Source: Chitinophaga pinensis (GTDB taxonomy: Bacteria > Bacteroidota > Bacteroidia > UKL13-3). Taken from it: 32,367 nt of DNA. Position 1 is the stretch's first letter. The number at the start of each line of letters is the position of its first letter. Shown here one piece after another: positions 1 to 6,783 of the stretch. Where the stretch lies: positions 1 to 32,367 of the forward strand of contig CAMCEM010000020.1 in the NCBI GenBank assembly GCA_945873755.1, read 5' to 3'. The notes beneath the pieces are model-generated. The model did no database searches, had not been told where the DNA came from, and worked only from the letters and a program-made list of their open reading frames with translations. A program made the position numbers and the translations under genes.

Positions 1-2
1 TT

Positions 3-482
3 TTAAACGAAATTACCAATCAGTTTGGTGAAAAAGTGATTAGTTCATACCAACCCTATGGCTTATTGACCATTGAATTTGATAAAAATAATATTAAAGA
101 TTTATTGCAATTTTTGTATGATCATCCTGAGCTACAAATGCAGTTTTTAACCGATGTTTGTGGTATTCACTATCCAAATGAAATTGGAAAAGAAATAGGA
201 GTAATTTATCATATTCACAGCTTAATAAATAATGTACGTTTACGTATTAAATGTTTCATGCCTATTGATAATCCAAGTATTGATTCAGCTACATTTTTAT
301 TCAGTTCTGCTAATTGGCAAGAACGCGAAACGTTTGATTTTTATGGTGTTAACTTTGTTGGGCATCCAAATTTAAAACGTATTTTAAATGCAGACGAAAT
401 GGATTATTTTCCAATGCGAAAAGAATATCCATTAGAAGATGGCACTAGAACAGACAAAGACGATAGTTATTTTGGTAGATAA
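3..482 (+). CDS. nuoC: NADH-quinone oxidoreductase subunit C (5' end outside window)
   Basis: NuoC (30 kDa subunit) belongs to the peripheral arm of complex I and helps link the hydrophilic arm to the quinone site. The family signature is clear in the second half: the stretch ERETFDFYGVNFVGHPNLKR, followed by PMRKEYPLE near the C-terminus. The reading frame is open to the left edge with sensible NuoC-like residues (LNEITNQFGEKV) before the GTG at 36. That GTG is therefore probably internal, and the true start lies upstream of the window. At least 159 residues are visible, close to the usual length. nuoD starts 33 nt after the stop, in the standard nuo order. Identification is firm; only the start is unknown. 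Confidence 0.95.
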   Translation, partial: LNEITNQFGEKVISSYQPYGLLTIEFDKNNIKDLLQFLYDHPELQMQFLTDVCGIHYPNEIGKEIGVIYHIHSLINNVRLRIKCFMPIDNPSIDSATFLFSSANWQERETFDFYGVNFVGHPNLKRILNADEMDYFPMRKEYPLEDGTRTDKDDSYFGR

Positions 483-515
483 GCATTAGTGCTTGTAAAT
501 AAAGATATAAAATAA

Positions 516-1718
516 ATGATTGAATCATTAGAATTAAATACAAAAAGTAAGGACGAAGATTATAACATTTTAAATCTTGGTCCAACGCATCCCGCTACAC
601 ATGGGGTGTTTCAAAATATATTGAAAATGGATGGTGAAATTATTCACGATGCTACTTCAACTATAGGATACATACACCGTGCTTTTGAAAAAATTGCTGA
701 ACACAGGCCGTTTTATCAAATAACTACACTTACCGATAGATTAAATTATTGCTCATCGCCTATTAATAACATGGGTTGGCACATGACAGTTGAAAAATTG
801 TTAGGTGTTGAAACTCCAAAACGAGTTGATTACTTGCGTGTAATAATTATGGAATTAGCTCGTATTTCTGATCATTTGGTTTGTAATGCAGTTATAGGTG
901 TAGATACTGGTGCTTTAACTGGTTTTACTTATTTGTTTCAATGGCGCGAAAAAATTTACGATATTTTTGAGCAAGTGTGTGGAGCAAGATTAACTACAAA
1001 TATTGGAAGAATTGGCGGCATGGAACGCGATTTTACACCTGAATGTATTCGTTTAATTAGAGCATTTTTAAATGATTTTCCTAAATATTTTGATGAGTTT
1101 GCGGGTATGTTAGAACGCAACAGAATTTTCATGGATAGATTAATCAATGTAGGGCCTATTTCGGCTGAACGTGCTTTAAATTATGGCTTTACTGGCCCTA
1201 ACTTACGTGCAGCCGGTGTTGATTATGATGTGAGAGTTATGAATCCATACTCATCGTACCAAGATTTTGATTTTATGATTCCGTTAGGAACGCAAGGCGA
1301 TACTTATGACAGATTTATGGTTCGTCAGCACGAAATTAGAGAAAGTTTAAAAATAATTACACAAGCATTAGAAAATTTACCTGAAGGTAAATTCTTTGCC
1401 GATGTGCCTGATTTCTTTTTACCACCAAAACAAGAAGTTTATAATAACATGGAAGCTTTAATTTTCCACTTTAAAATTGTAATGGGTGAGGCAACTGTTC
1501 CTGTTGGAGAAGTTTATCATTCGGTAGAAGGCGGAAATGGCGAACTTGGATTTTATATGGTAAGTGATGGTGGACGTGCTCCTTATCGTTTACATTTTCG
1601 CAGACCATGTTTTGTAGGTTACCAAGCTTATCCCGAAATGATTAAAGGATCTATGCTTTCAGATGCTATTTTAACAATGAGTAGCATGAATGTAATTGCT
1701 GGAGAACTAGACGCATAG
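516..1718 (+). CDS. nuoD: NADH-quinone oxidoreductase subunit D
   Basis: NuoD (49 kDa subunit) forms the quinone-binding pocket with NuoB at the junction of the hydrophilic and membrane arms. The 400-residue length matches stand-alone NuoD rather than a NuoCD fusion. Family landmarks include LGPTHPATHGVF near residue 22, GYIHRAFEKIAEHRPF near 50, DRLNYCSSPINNMGW near 74, and the C-terminal EGGNGELGFYMVSDGG with RAPYRLHFRRPCF. The ATG start leaves about 20 residues before the first conserved block, as usual. Second gene of the operon seen here. The next operon gene, nuoE, is displaced by about 0.8 kb by an inserted two-gene module. Confidence 0.98.
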   Translation: MIESLELNTKSKDEDYNILNLGPTHPATHGVFQNILKMDGEIIHDATSTIGYIHRAFEKIAEHRPFYQITTLTDRLNYCSSPINNMGWHMTVEKLLGVETPKRVDYLRVIIMELARISDHLVCNAVIGVDTGALTGFTYLFQWREKIYDIFEQVCGARLTTNIGRIGGMERDFTPECIRLIRAFLNDFPKYFDEFAGMLERNRIFMDRLINVGPISAERALNYGFTGPNLRAAGVDYDVRVMNPYSSYQDFDFMIPLGTQGDTYDRFMVRQHEIRESLKIITQALENLPEGKFFADVPDFFLPPKQEVYNNMEALIFHFKIVMGEATVPVGEVYHSVEGGNGELGFYMVSDGGRAPYRLHFRRPCFVGYQAYPEMIKGSMLSDAILTMSSMNVIAGELDA

Positions 1719-1734
1719 TCCCGATTTATCGGGA
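1719..1734. repeat. Short palindromic hairpin after nuoD
   Basis: TCCCGATTTATCGGGA begins on the first base after the nuoD stop codon. It folds into a 6-7 bp stem with a very short loop. No T-run follows, so it is a weak terminator candidate and more likely an mRNA 3'-end or stability hairpin. It marks the left border of the inserted nucleotidyltransferase/HEPN module. Confidence 0.5.
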
Positions 1735-1812
1735 TTGAATTTTGAATGTTGGATTTTGAATTAATTTATTCAAGTTTTTATATTCAAATTTAAAAGTAAA
1801 AAAAACAATAAA

Positions 1813-2124
1813 TTGATAACAAAAACCCAAATAGAAGAAGTAAAAAACAGGATAGTTGAAAAATTTCATCCTGAAAAAATTATTTTATTTGGTTCGTATG
1901 CTAACGGTGAGCCTAATGATGAGAGTGATTTGGATTTATTAATTATTCAAAGAACTGACTTACCAAAGAAAGAGAGAAGACCAATTATTAGAAAAGAGTT
2001 GAGGGAATTTAAATTGGCTATGGATTTATTAATTTATACACCTGATGAGGTGGATTATTGGAAAGATACACCCGCAGCTTTTGTTACTCAAGTAATAATG
2101 GAAGGAAAGGTTTTATATGGATAG
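1813..2124 (+). CDS. MNT-type nucleotidyltransferase (putative antitoxin)
   Basis: Minimal nucleotidyltransferase of 103 residues. The catalytic signature is intact: G27-S28, then S38-D39-L40-D41 (GSYANGEPNDESDLDLL), the GSx10DxD pattern of the polymerase-beta superfamily. In known MNT/HEPN pairs the MNT protein neutralises the HEPN toxin by transferring AMP to it; that role is inferred here from pairing and motif. The start is TTG at 1813, with no in-frame ATG ahead of the catalytic motif. The 3' end overlaps the HEPN gene by 8 nt, implying translational coupling. The pair sits between nuoD and nuoE in the operon direction, so it may be transcribed with complex I genes. Confidence 0.85.
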   Translation: MITKTQIEEVKNRIVEKFHPEKIILFGSYANGEPNDESDLDLLIIQRTDLPKKERRPIIRKELREFKLAMDLLIYTPDEVDYWKDTPAAFVTQVIMEGKVLYG

Positions 2125-2503
2125 AAACAAAGAAATTTACAATGAATGGATTTTATCAGCTGAAGAAGATTTGTTAGTAACAGAAACTCTTTTAAAATAC
2201 AGTCCTTCATTGGTAAGTGCTATTGCTTTTCATGCGGAACAAGCGGCAGAAAAAATGATAAAAGCTTATCTTATAAAATTGAATATAAAATTAATCAAAA
2301 CACATGATTTTGATAAATTACTAACTTTGATTGAAAATAGAGAAGAATTTTCAGCAAGTTTGTATGAATTAGTTGTAGTATTTGATAAATTTAATGTTGA
2401 GGTTCGTTATCCAGATAGTGAATCTATACCGAACAAAGAAGAATTATTAGAAATGATTGAATGTGCTAAGAAAATCTATAGCTTTTTTAAAAAATTATTT
2501 TAA
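2117..2503 (+). CDS. HEPN domain protein (putative toxin of MNT/HEPN pair)
   Basis: A 128-residue HEPN-family protein. Visible family features are the N-terminal WILSAEEDLLVTETLL helix, FHAEQAAEKMIKAYL (residues about 38-52), KTHDFDKLL (about 61-69) and VRYPDSE (about 96). These match the HEPN subfamily that pairs with minimal nucleotidyltransferases. I do not see a clear Rx4-6H ribonuclease motif, so RNase activity cannot be claimed from sequence alone. The gene overlaps the upstream nucleotidyltransferase by 8 nt and ends 11 nt before nuoE. The tight fit suggests the module lives on nuo transcription. Alternative: a non-toxic HEPN nucleotide-binding partner. Confidence 0.82.
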   Translation: MDRNKEIYNEWILSAEEDLLVTETLLKYSPSLVSAIAFHAEQAAEKMIKAYLIKLNIKLIKTHDFDKLLTLIENREEFSASLYELVVVFDKFNVEVRYPDSESIPNKEELLEMIECAKKIYSFFKKLF

Positions 2504-2514
2504 CAAGTTGATTA

Positions 2515-3060
2515 ATGATAACTACTAAAGAAATAAAATTCGATAATGAAACGCTTGCAATGGTGCAAAGTATTATTAAGCGTTATCCAGAAGGGAAACA
2601 TAAATCGGCATTATTGCCACTTTTGCATTTAGCACAAGCTGAATTCGATGGTTGGTTAAGTGTTCCTACTATGGATTATGTAGCTTCATTGCTAAATATT
2701 AAACCAATTGAAGTGTATGAAGTGGCTTCGTTTTACAGTATGTTTAATTTAAAACCTGTTGGAAAATGTTTAATAGAAGTATGTAGAACAAGTTCATGTT
2801 GGTTACGTGGTGCAAATGAAATTGTAGAACATATTGGTAACAGATTAGGAATTAAAAATGGTGAAACTACAGCTGATGGTAAATTTACTTTAAAAACAGT
2901 AGAATGCTTGGGAAGTTGCGGAACAGCTCCCATGTTGCAAATTGGCGAACAATACTATGAAGATTTAACTTTTGATAAAGTAGATGCTTTAATTAACGAA
3001 TGGAATAATAAAACAGAACACAGCAAATACTTAGATGTAAATACATTTAGAAAAAACTAA
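2515..3060 (+). CDS. nuoE: NADH-quinone oxidoreductase subunit E
   Basis: NuoE (24 kDa subunit) carries the [2Fe-2S] cluster N1a next to the flavin subunit NuoF in the NADH-oxidising tip of complex I. The thioredoxin-like cluster ligands are C90, C95, C131 and C135 (EVCRTSSCWLRGA and VECLGSCGTAPM). The 181-residue length is typical. ATG at 2515 is chosen; a TTG seven bases upstream is out of frame. It follows the inserted HEPN gene by 11 nt. The inverted-repeat-bounded GxxExxY cassette begins 6 nt after its stop and separates it from nuoF. Confidence 0.97.
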   Translation: MITTKEIKFDNETLAMVQSIIKRYPEGKHKSALLPLLHLAQAEFDGWLSVPTMDYVASLLNIKPIEVYEVASFYSMFNLKPVGKCLIEVCRTSSCWLRGANEIVEHIGNRLGIKNGETTADGKFTLKTVECLGSCGTAPMLQIGEQYYEDLTFDKVDALINEWNNKTEHSKYLDVNTFRKN

Positions 3061-3066
3061 AACATA

Positions 3067-3087
3067 AGCCACTGATTAACACAGATT
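3067..3087 (+). repeat. Left inverted repeat of GxxExxY cassette
   Basis: A 21-nt copy of the AGCCAC-GATT-ACACAGATT repeat, 6 nt after the nuoE stop. Its reverse complement occurs at 3495-3515 with 19 of 21 matches and at 3586-3606 with 19 of 21. Together they bracket the GxxExxY gene like terminal inverted repeats. Confidence 0.85.
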
Positions 3088-3092
3088 ATTTA

Positions 3093-3491
3093 ATGGATTT
3101 GATAAAAAAATATGACAATATAAAATATCCATATCAATCTGAGTCATTTAAAATAATTGGTGCTTGTATGGAGGTTCATAAAATATTAGGAAAAGGGTTA
3201 TTGGAAATTGTTTATAAAGATGCTTTAGAAATAGAATTTAATAATCAAAATATTCAATTTGAAAGAGAGAAAAAATTTGATGTAGAATATAAAGGAGCTA
3301 CACTAAATCATAATTTTTATGCTGATTTTGTAGTTTTTGATAAAATTATTTTAGAAGTAAAAGCACAAAATGGGTTAGTTGAGGAGCATTATAAACAAAC
3401 GTTAAATTATTTAGCAATATCAAAAATGAAGTTGGCATTGTTAATTAATTTTGGAAATGATTCATTGAATTATAATAGAGTTATTTTATAA
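3093..3491 (+). CDS. GxxExxY family protein (PD-(D/E)XK nuclease-like)
   Basis: A 132-residue protein with the defining motif G35-L-L-E38-I-V-Y41. This family is assigned, as I recall it, to the PD-(D/E)XK nuclease superfamily. The expected core is present: D78 in YADFVVF, then E88-V-K90 in ILEVKA, with E38 as a possible extra acidic residue. The biological role of the family is not established, and no substrate can be named. The gene starts 5 nt after a 21-nt repeat and ends 3 nt before the inverted copy of that repeat, so the whole unit is 449 nt. It lies in the operon direction between nuoE and nuoF. A damaged copy of its 3' end follows at 3521-3585, so this unit has been duplicated or inserted more than once. 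Confidence 0.88.
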   Translation: MDLIKKYDNIKYPYQSESFKIIGACMEVHKILGKGLLEIVYKDALEIEFNNQNIQFEREKKFDVEYKGATLNHNFYADFVVFDKIILEVKAQNGLVEEHYKQTLNYLAISKMKLALLINFGNDSLNYNRVIL

Positions 3492-3494
3492 AGA

Positions 3495-3515
3495 AATCTG
3501 TGTTATTCTGTGGCT
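3495..3515 (-). repeat. Right inverted repeat of GxxExxY cassette
   Basis: AATCTGTGTTATTCTGTGGC plus T: the reverse complement of the 3067-3087 copy at 19 of 21 positions. It begins 3 nt after the GxxExxY stop codon. Confidence 0.85.
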
Positions 3516-3520
3516 CTATG

Positions 3521-3585
3521 AAAAATGAAATTGGTTTTGTTAATTAACTTTAGAAATGATTCTTTGCAAAAGAATAGGATAATAA
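3521..3585 (+). pseudogene. Remnant of a second GxxExxY gene 3' end
   Basis: The first 46 nt of this stretch match the GxxExxY gene from 3422 onward at 40 of 46 positions (the region coding for KMKLALLINFGNDSL). In the remnant the frame is broken by a stop after GTTAAT. The alignment continues with a net loss of 8 nt into a further copy of the right-hand repeat at 3586-3606. It is therefore the tail of a second GxxExxY unit lacking its 5' part. The divergence suggests an old event or insertion of a related, non-identical unit. Confidence 0.75.
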
Positions 3586-3606
3586 AATCTGTGATAATCT
3601 GTGGCT
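3586..3606 (-). repeat. Second right-hand inverted repeat
   Basis: AATCTGTGATAATCTGTGGC plus T, a further inverted copy of the 3067 repeat at 19 of 21 positions, ending the GxxExxY remnant. nuoF starts 14 nt later. Confidence 0.82.
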
Positions 3607-3620
3607 AGAAATAAATAGAA

Positions 3621-4964
3621 ATGAGTAAAAAAATATTATTAGAACATATAGACGTTCCAGGAATTGAAACATTAGAAGTGTATCGCGCTAAAGGTGGTTA
3701 TGCTTCGGTTGAAAAAGCTTTGAAAACAATGACGCAAGACGCCATTGTGGAAGAAGTGAAAAAATCGGGATTACGTGGTAGGGGTGGAGCAGGATTTCCT
3801 ACTGGAATGAAATGGAGTTTTTTGGCAAAACCTGAAGGCGTTGCTCGTTACCTAGTTTGTAATGCCGATGAAAGCGAACCTGGTACTTTTAAAGACAGGT
3901 ATTTAATGGAAAAAATTCCTCATTTGTTAATTGAAGGAATGATAACCTCAAGCTTTGCATTAGGCGCAAATACTTCTTATATTTATGTAAGAGGTGAATA
4001 TTTTTACATCATAAAAATTCTTGAAAAAGCCATTGATGATGCTTACAAAGCTGGACTTTTAGGTCAAAATATTTTAGGAACTGGATACAATTTAGATTTA
4101 CATGTTCAAGCTGGAGCAGGTGCGTATATTTGTGGGGAAGAAACAGCTTTGTTAGAAAGCTTAGAAGGTAAACGCGGAAATCCTAGAATCAAACCGCCAT
4201 TTCCGGCTATAGCTGGTTTGTTTGCTTGCCCAACTATTGTAAATAATGTAGAAACAATTGCTGCTGTGGTGCCAATTGTAAATAATGGTGGCGATTGGTA
4301 TGCTGGAATTGGAATTGGGAAGTCAACTGGAACTAAATTAATTTCAGCCTCGGGACATATAAATAAACCTGGAGTTTATGAAATAGAAATGGGAATTACT
4401 GTAGAAGATTTTATTTACAGTGAGGAATATTGCGGTGGTATAAAAAATGGTAAAAAACTAAAAGCAGTAGTTGCTGGAGGTTCATCAGTTCCTATTTTGC
4501 CAGCCGATTTAATTTTAACCACTGCCAATGGCGAAAAACGTTTGATGAGTTACGAGAGTTTGGCAGATGGTGGTTTTGCTACCGGAACCATGTTAGGCTC
4601 AGGTGGATTTATAGTAATGGATGAAACCACCAATATTGTCGAAAATTTATACACTTTTGCTCGTTTTTATCACCATGAAAGTTGCGGACAATGCAGCCCT
4701 TGCCGTGAAGGAACTGGTTGGATGGAGAAAATATTACATAAAATATTAGATGGCCATGGAACTTTAGAAGATGTAGATTTGCTTTGGGAAATTCAACGTA
4801 AAATAGAAGGAAATACCATTTGTCCGTTGGGTGATGCAGCGGCATGGCCAGTTGCCAGTGCTATTCGTCATTTTAAAACAGAGTTTGAAGAGTTTGTAAA
4901 AAATCCTAGTGCGTTTAAAAAAGTGAAACATTATCATAATATGCATGGATTAGCAACAGCATAA
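3621..4964 (+). CDS. nuoF: NADH-quinone oxidoreductase subunit F
   Basis: NuoF (51 kDa subunit) binds NADH, FMN and the [4Fe-4S] cluster N3, and accepts the hydride from NADH. The nucleotide-binding glycine-rich segment GLRGRGGAGFPTG is at residues 50-62. The FMN-binding block AGAGAYICGEETALLESLEG starts near 164. The N3 cluster ligands are C355, C358, C361 and C401 (ESCGQCSPCREGTGW and NTICPLGDA). Length 447 residues, usual for the family. The ATG start lies 14 nt after the last inverted repeat of the preceding cassette. Another repeat begins 5 nt after its stop codon. Confidence 0.98.
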   Translation: MSKKILLEHIDVPGIETLEVYRAKGGYASVEKALKTMTQDAIVEEVKKSGLRGRGGAGFPTGMKWSFLAKPEGVARYLVCNADESEPGTFKDRYLMEKIPHLLIEGMITSSFALGANTSYIYVRGEYFYIIKILEKAIDDAYKAGLLGQNILGTGYNLDLHVQAGAGAYICGEETALLESLEGKRGNPRIKPPFPAIAGLFACPTIVNNVETIAAVVPIVNNGGDWYAGIGIGKSTGTKLISASGHINKPGVYEIEMGITVEDFIYSEEYCGGIKNGKKLKAVVAGGSSVPILPADLILTTANGEKRLMSYESLADGGFATGTMLGSGGFIVMDETTNIVENLYTFARFYHHESCGQCSPCREGTGWMEKILHKILDGHGTLEDVDLLWEIQRKIEGNTICPLGDAAAWPVASAIRHFKTEFEEFVKNPSAFKKVKHYHNMHGLATA

Positions 4965-4969
4965 CAATA

Positions 4970-4995
4970 AGCCACAGATTACACAGATTTCACAG
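4970..4995 (+). repeat. Left-type repeat (outer) after nuoF
   Basis: AGCCACAGATTACACAGATT followed by TCACAG. Same family and orientation as the 3067 copy, 5 nt after the nuoF stop. It shows an internal 9-nt periodicity (ACAGATTAC, ACAGATTTC, ACAG). The inverted partner best matching its outer position is at 5750-5768. Confidence 0.8.
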
Positions 4996-5003
4996 AAAAA
5001 AAC

Positions 5004-5228
5004 ATGACTGTTAAAGAACTAATTCAAAAACTAAATACGTTACCTTCAGAATTACAAGTTGTAACTGAAGGATACGAAAACGGATTTGATATAATTAAAA
5101 CATTGGAGAGAATAAATGTAGTTGAAAATGAAGAAAAAGATTGGTGGGATGGTGAATTTATTGAAAGTAAGATCGATAGTGCAGTAGAAGTGATATATTT
5201 AAATACAGAAAGAAAAGCTAAAAAATGA
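5004..5228 (+). CDS. Small acidic protein of unknown function
   Basis: A 74-residue soluble protein beginning MTVKELIQKLNTLPSELQVV and continuing with EGYENGFDII. This resembles a widespread group of short uncharacterised bacterial and phage-type proteins that start with a helix and a P-x-x-L-x-V-V strand, but no function can be assigned. No signal peptide, membrane segment or metal motif is visible. It lies in operon direction between nuoF and nuoG, directly behind a left-type repeat and in front of a hairpin element starting 3 nt after its stop. Its position inside the nested repeat set suggests it is cassette cargo rather than a complex I component. Confidence 0.7.
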   Translation: MTVKELIQKLNTLPSELQVVTEGYENGFDIIKTLERINVVENEEKDWWDGEFIESKIDSAVEVIYLNTERKAKK

Positions 5229-5230
5229 TT

Positions 5231-5303
5231 GTCCTCGGTTGGTGTCCTCACCAATCGAATGTAGTTGGAGAGTGCCGATAGCTATCGGCAACCAACCACG
5301 GAC
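5231..5303. repeat. Imperfect inverted-repeat element (73 nt)
   Basis: The ends are GTCCTCGGTTGGT and ACCAACCACGGAC, which are reverse complements except for two positions. Inside are GGTGTCCTCACC and GCCGATAGCTATCGGC, each self-complementary. Related copies lie at 8561-8650 and, shortened, at 8695-8750. This is a small structured dispersed repeat with no coding potential. Confidence 0.75.
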
Positions 5304-5314
5304 AGAAATAGAAT

Positions 5315-5334
5315 GCCACAGATTACACAGATTT
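5315..5334 (+). repeat. Left-type repeat (inner)
   Basis: GCCACAGATTACACAGATTT, nearly identical to the 4970 copy and in the same orientation. It lies 19 nt before the start of the small exported-protein gene and pairs with the inverted copy at 5692-5717. Confidence 0.8.
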
Positions 5335-5353
5335 AACTAAAAAAATAAAAATT

Positions 5354-5662
5354 ATGAAAACAAAAATTATTCTAATTGCAGTAATTACCATGATTGGTAT
5401 TTCGTTATTTAGTGCATTTAAGCAAAGTGAAGGTTCTAAAAAGTTTTTGACTATGACGGTTAGTTACAGTCAAATTGTTGTTGTTGATGAGAATAATAAA
5501 ATAGAATCTGTAGCTAAATGTGAGAAAGAGTATGGGGCTTTATTACAACAAATAAATTTAGAAATGAATAATATTTCAAGAAGAGGGTTTCAGTTAATTA
5601 ATTCAAGCCAAGTTCAAGTGGGTGGTGGCAATAATCCAACCATTTATGTTTTTGAAAAATAA
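5354..5662 (+). CDS. Small exported protein of unknown function
   Basis: A 102-residue protein with a short basic N-terminus (MKTK) and a hydrophobic stretch IILIAVITMIGISLFSAF, consistent with a signal peptide or N-terminal anchor. The mature part ends in RRGFQLINSSQVQVGGG followed by TIYVFEK. This faintly recalls the short beta-strand end of DUF4177-type proteins, but I cannot assign it to that family. It lies in operon direction between nuoF and nuoG, bracketed by inverted copies of the CCACAGATT repeat (5315 and 5692). It looks like cassette cargo, not a complex I subunit. Confidence 0.65.
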   Translation: MKTKIILIAVITMIGISLFSAFKQSEGSKKFLTMTVSYSQIVVVDENNKIESVAKCEKEYGALLQQINLEMNNISRRGFQLINSSQVQVGGGNNPTIYVFEK

Positions 5663-5691
5663 AAATGAATAAATAAAAAACCGCCTAAATT

Positions 5692-5717
5692 AATCAGAGT
5701 AATCTGTAAATCAGTGG
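5692..5717 (-). repeat. Right-type repeat (inner)
   Basis: The reverse complement begins CCACTGATTTACAGATTAC, a diverged member of the repeat family and closest at its start to the 3067 copy (CCACTGATTAACACAGATT). With 5315-5334 it brackets the 102-residue gene in a unit of about 403 nt. Confidence 0.7.
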
Positions 5718-5749
5718 TAAAAACAATAAACAAGCAAAAAAGCATTTAA

Positions 5750-5768
5750 AATCTGTGAATCTGTGGCA
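5750..5768 (-). repeat. Right-type repeat (outer)
   Basis: AATCTGTGAATCTGTGGCA; its reverse complement is TGCCACAGATTCACAGATT. It lies 28 nt before the nuoG start. With 4970-4995 it forms the outer pair around both small genes (799 nt). Confidence 0.75.
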
Positions 5769-5796
5769 AACAATTCCCAGCTAATAAAAAATATAA

Positions 5797-6783
5797 ATGG
5801 CAAAAGTAACAATAGACGGACAAACAATAGAAGTAGCAGACGGCACTACCATTTTGCAGGCAGCCCGAATGGTTGGCCCAGCGGTAGCCCCACCTGCTAT
5901 GTGTTTTTACACCAACCTAAAAACCAGTGGCGGTTATTGCCGCACTTGTATAGTGGAAGTAAGCAAAGGTTCAGATAAAGACCCTCGCCCAATGCCTAAA
6001 CTAGTAGCCAGTTGCCGCACAACGGTAATGGACGGAATGGAAGTAAAAAACTTTTCATCCGAAAAGGTATTGGATGCACGTAAAGGTGTGGTAGAATTTT
6101 TATTGTTAAACCATCCTTTAGACTGCCCAATTTGCGACCAAGCAGGTGAGTGTCATTTGCAAGATTTAGGTTACGAACATGGAAGCGCTAAAACGCGCAC
6201 TGATTTTGAACGCAGAACATTTGAGAAAATTAGTTTAGGCGATAAAATTCAATTACACATGACCCGTTGTATTCTTTGTTACCGCTGCGTAAAAGTAGCT
6301 GAACAAATTACAGATGGCAGGGTGCATGGCGTTATGAATAGAGGCGATGTTTCTGAAATTTCAACTTATATTGAACAAGCCATTGAAAACGATTTTAGTG
6401 GAAATATCATTGATGTATGTCCTGTGGGTGCCTTAACCGATAAAACTTTTAGGTTTAAAAGCCGTGTATGGTTTACCAAGCCAGTTAATGCTCACAGAAA
6501 TTGCGATAAATGCAGTGGCAAAACCGTAATTTGGTACAAAGGTGAAGAAGTGACGCGAGTTACAGGACGCAAAAACCAATGGGGCGAAGTAGAAGAATTT
6601 ATATGCAACACTTGTAGATTTGATAAAAAACAAACCAGCGATTGGACCATTGAAGGACCAACAGCAGTAAGTCATCAATCAGTTATTTCAGCAAACCATT
6701 ATATGAAAATGGTTAAACCAAATGAATTAACTTTAAATAATATTAAACCAATTGGAATGTTAACAGAAGGAGAAAATAAGTAA
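5797..6783 (+). CDS. nuoG: NADH-quinone oxidoreductase subunit G, short form
   Basis: The iron-sulfur subunit that passes electrons from the NADH tip toward the quinone. All N-terminal cluster ligands are present: C36, C48, C51, C73 for [2Fe-2S]; H106, C110, C113, C119 for the His-ligated [4Fe-4S]; C158, C161, C164, C208 for the next [4Fe-4S]. A further pair of CxxC motifs (C236/C239 and C270/C273) follows. The protein stops at 328 residues and lacks the large molybdopterin-oxidoreductase-like C-terminal half of the usual subunit. From memory this short form is usual in the phylum, so it is not read as a truncation. ATG is chosen at 5797. The stop overlaps the nuoH start (TAATG). Confidence 0.95.
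   Translation: MAKVTIDGQTIEVADGTTILQAARMVGPAVAPPAMCFYTNLKTSGGYCRTCIVEVSKGSDKDPRPMPKLVASCRTTVMDGMEVKNFSSEKVLDARKGVVEFLLLNHPLDCPICDQAGECHLQDLGYEHGSAKTRTDFERRTFEKISLGDKIQLHMTRCILCYRCVKVAEQITDGRVHGVMNRGDVSEISTYIEQAIENDFSGNIIDVCPVGALTDKTFRFKSRVWFTKPVNAHRNCDKCSGKTVIWYKGEEVTRVTGRKNQWGEVEEFICNTCRFDKKQTSDWTIEGPTAVSHQSVISANHYMKMVKPNELTLNNIKPIGMLTEGENK

Noticed and set aside
5763-5978. 71-aa frame at the start of nuoG
   Set aside because: It lies in another frame over the nuoG [2Fe-2S] region and the repeat before it; nuoG explains the sequence fully.
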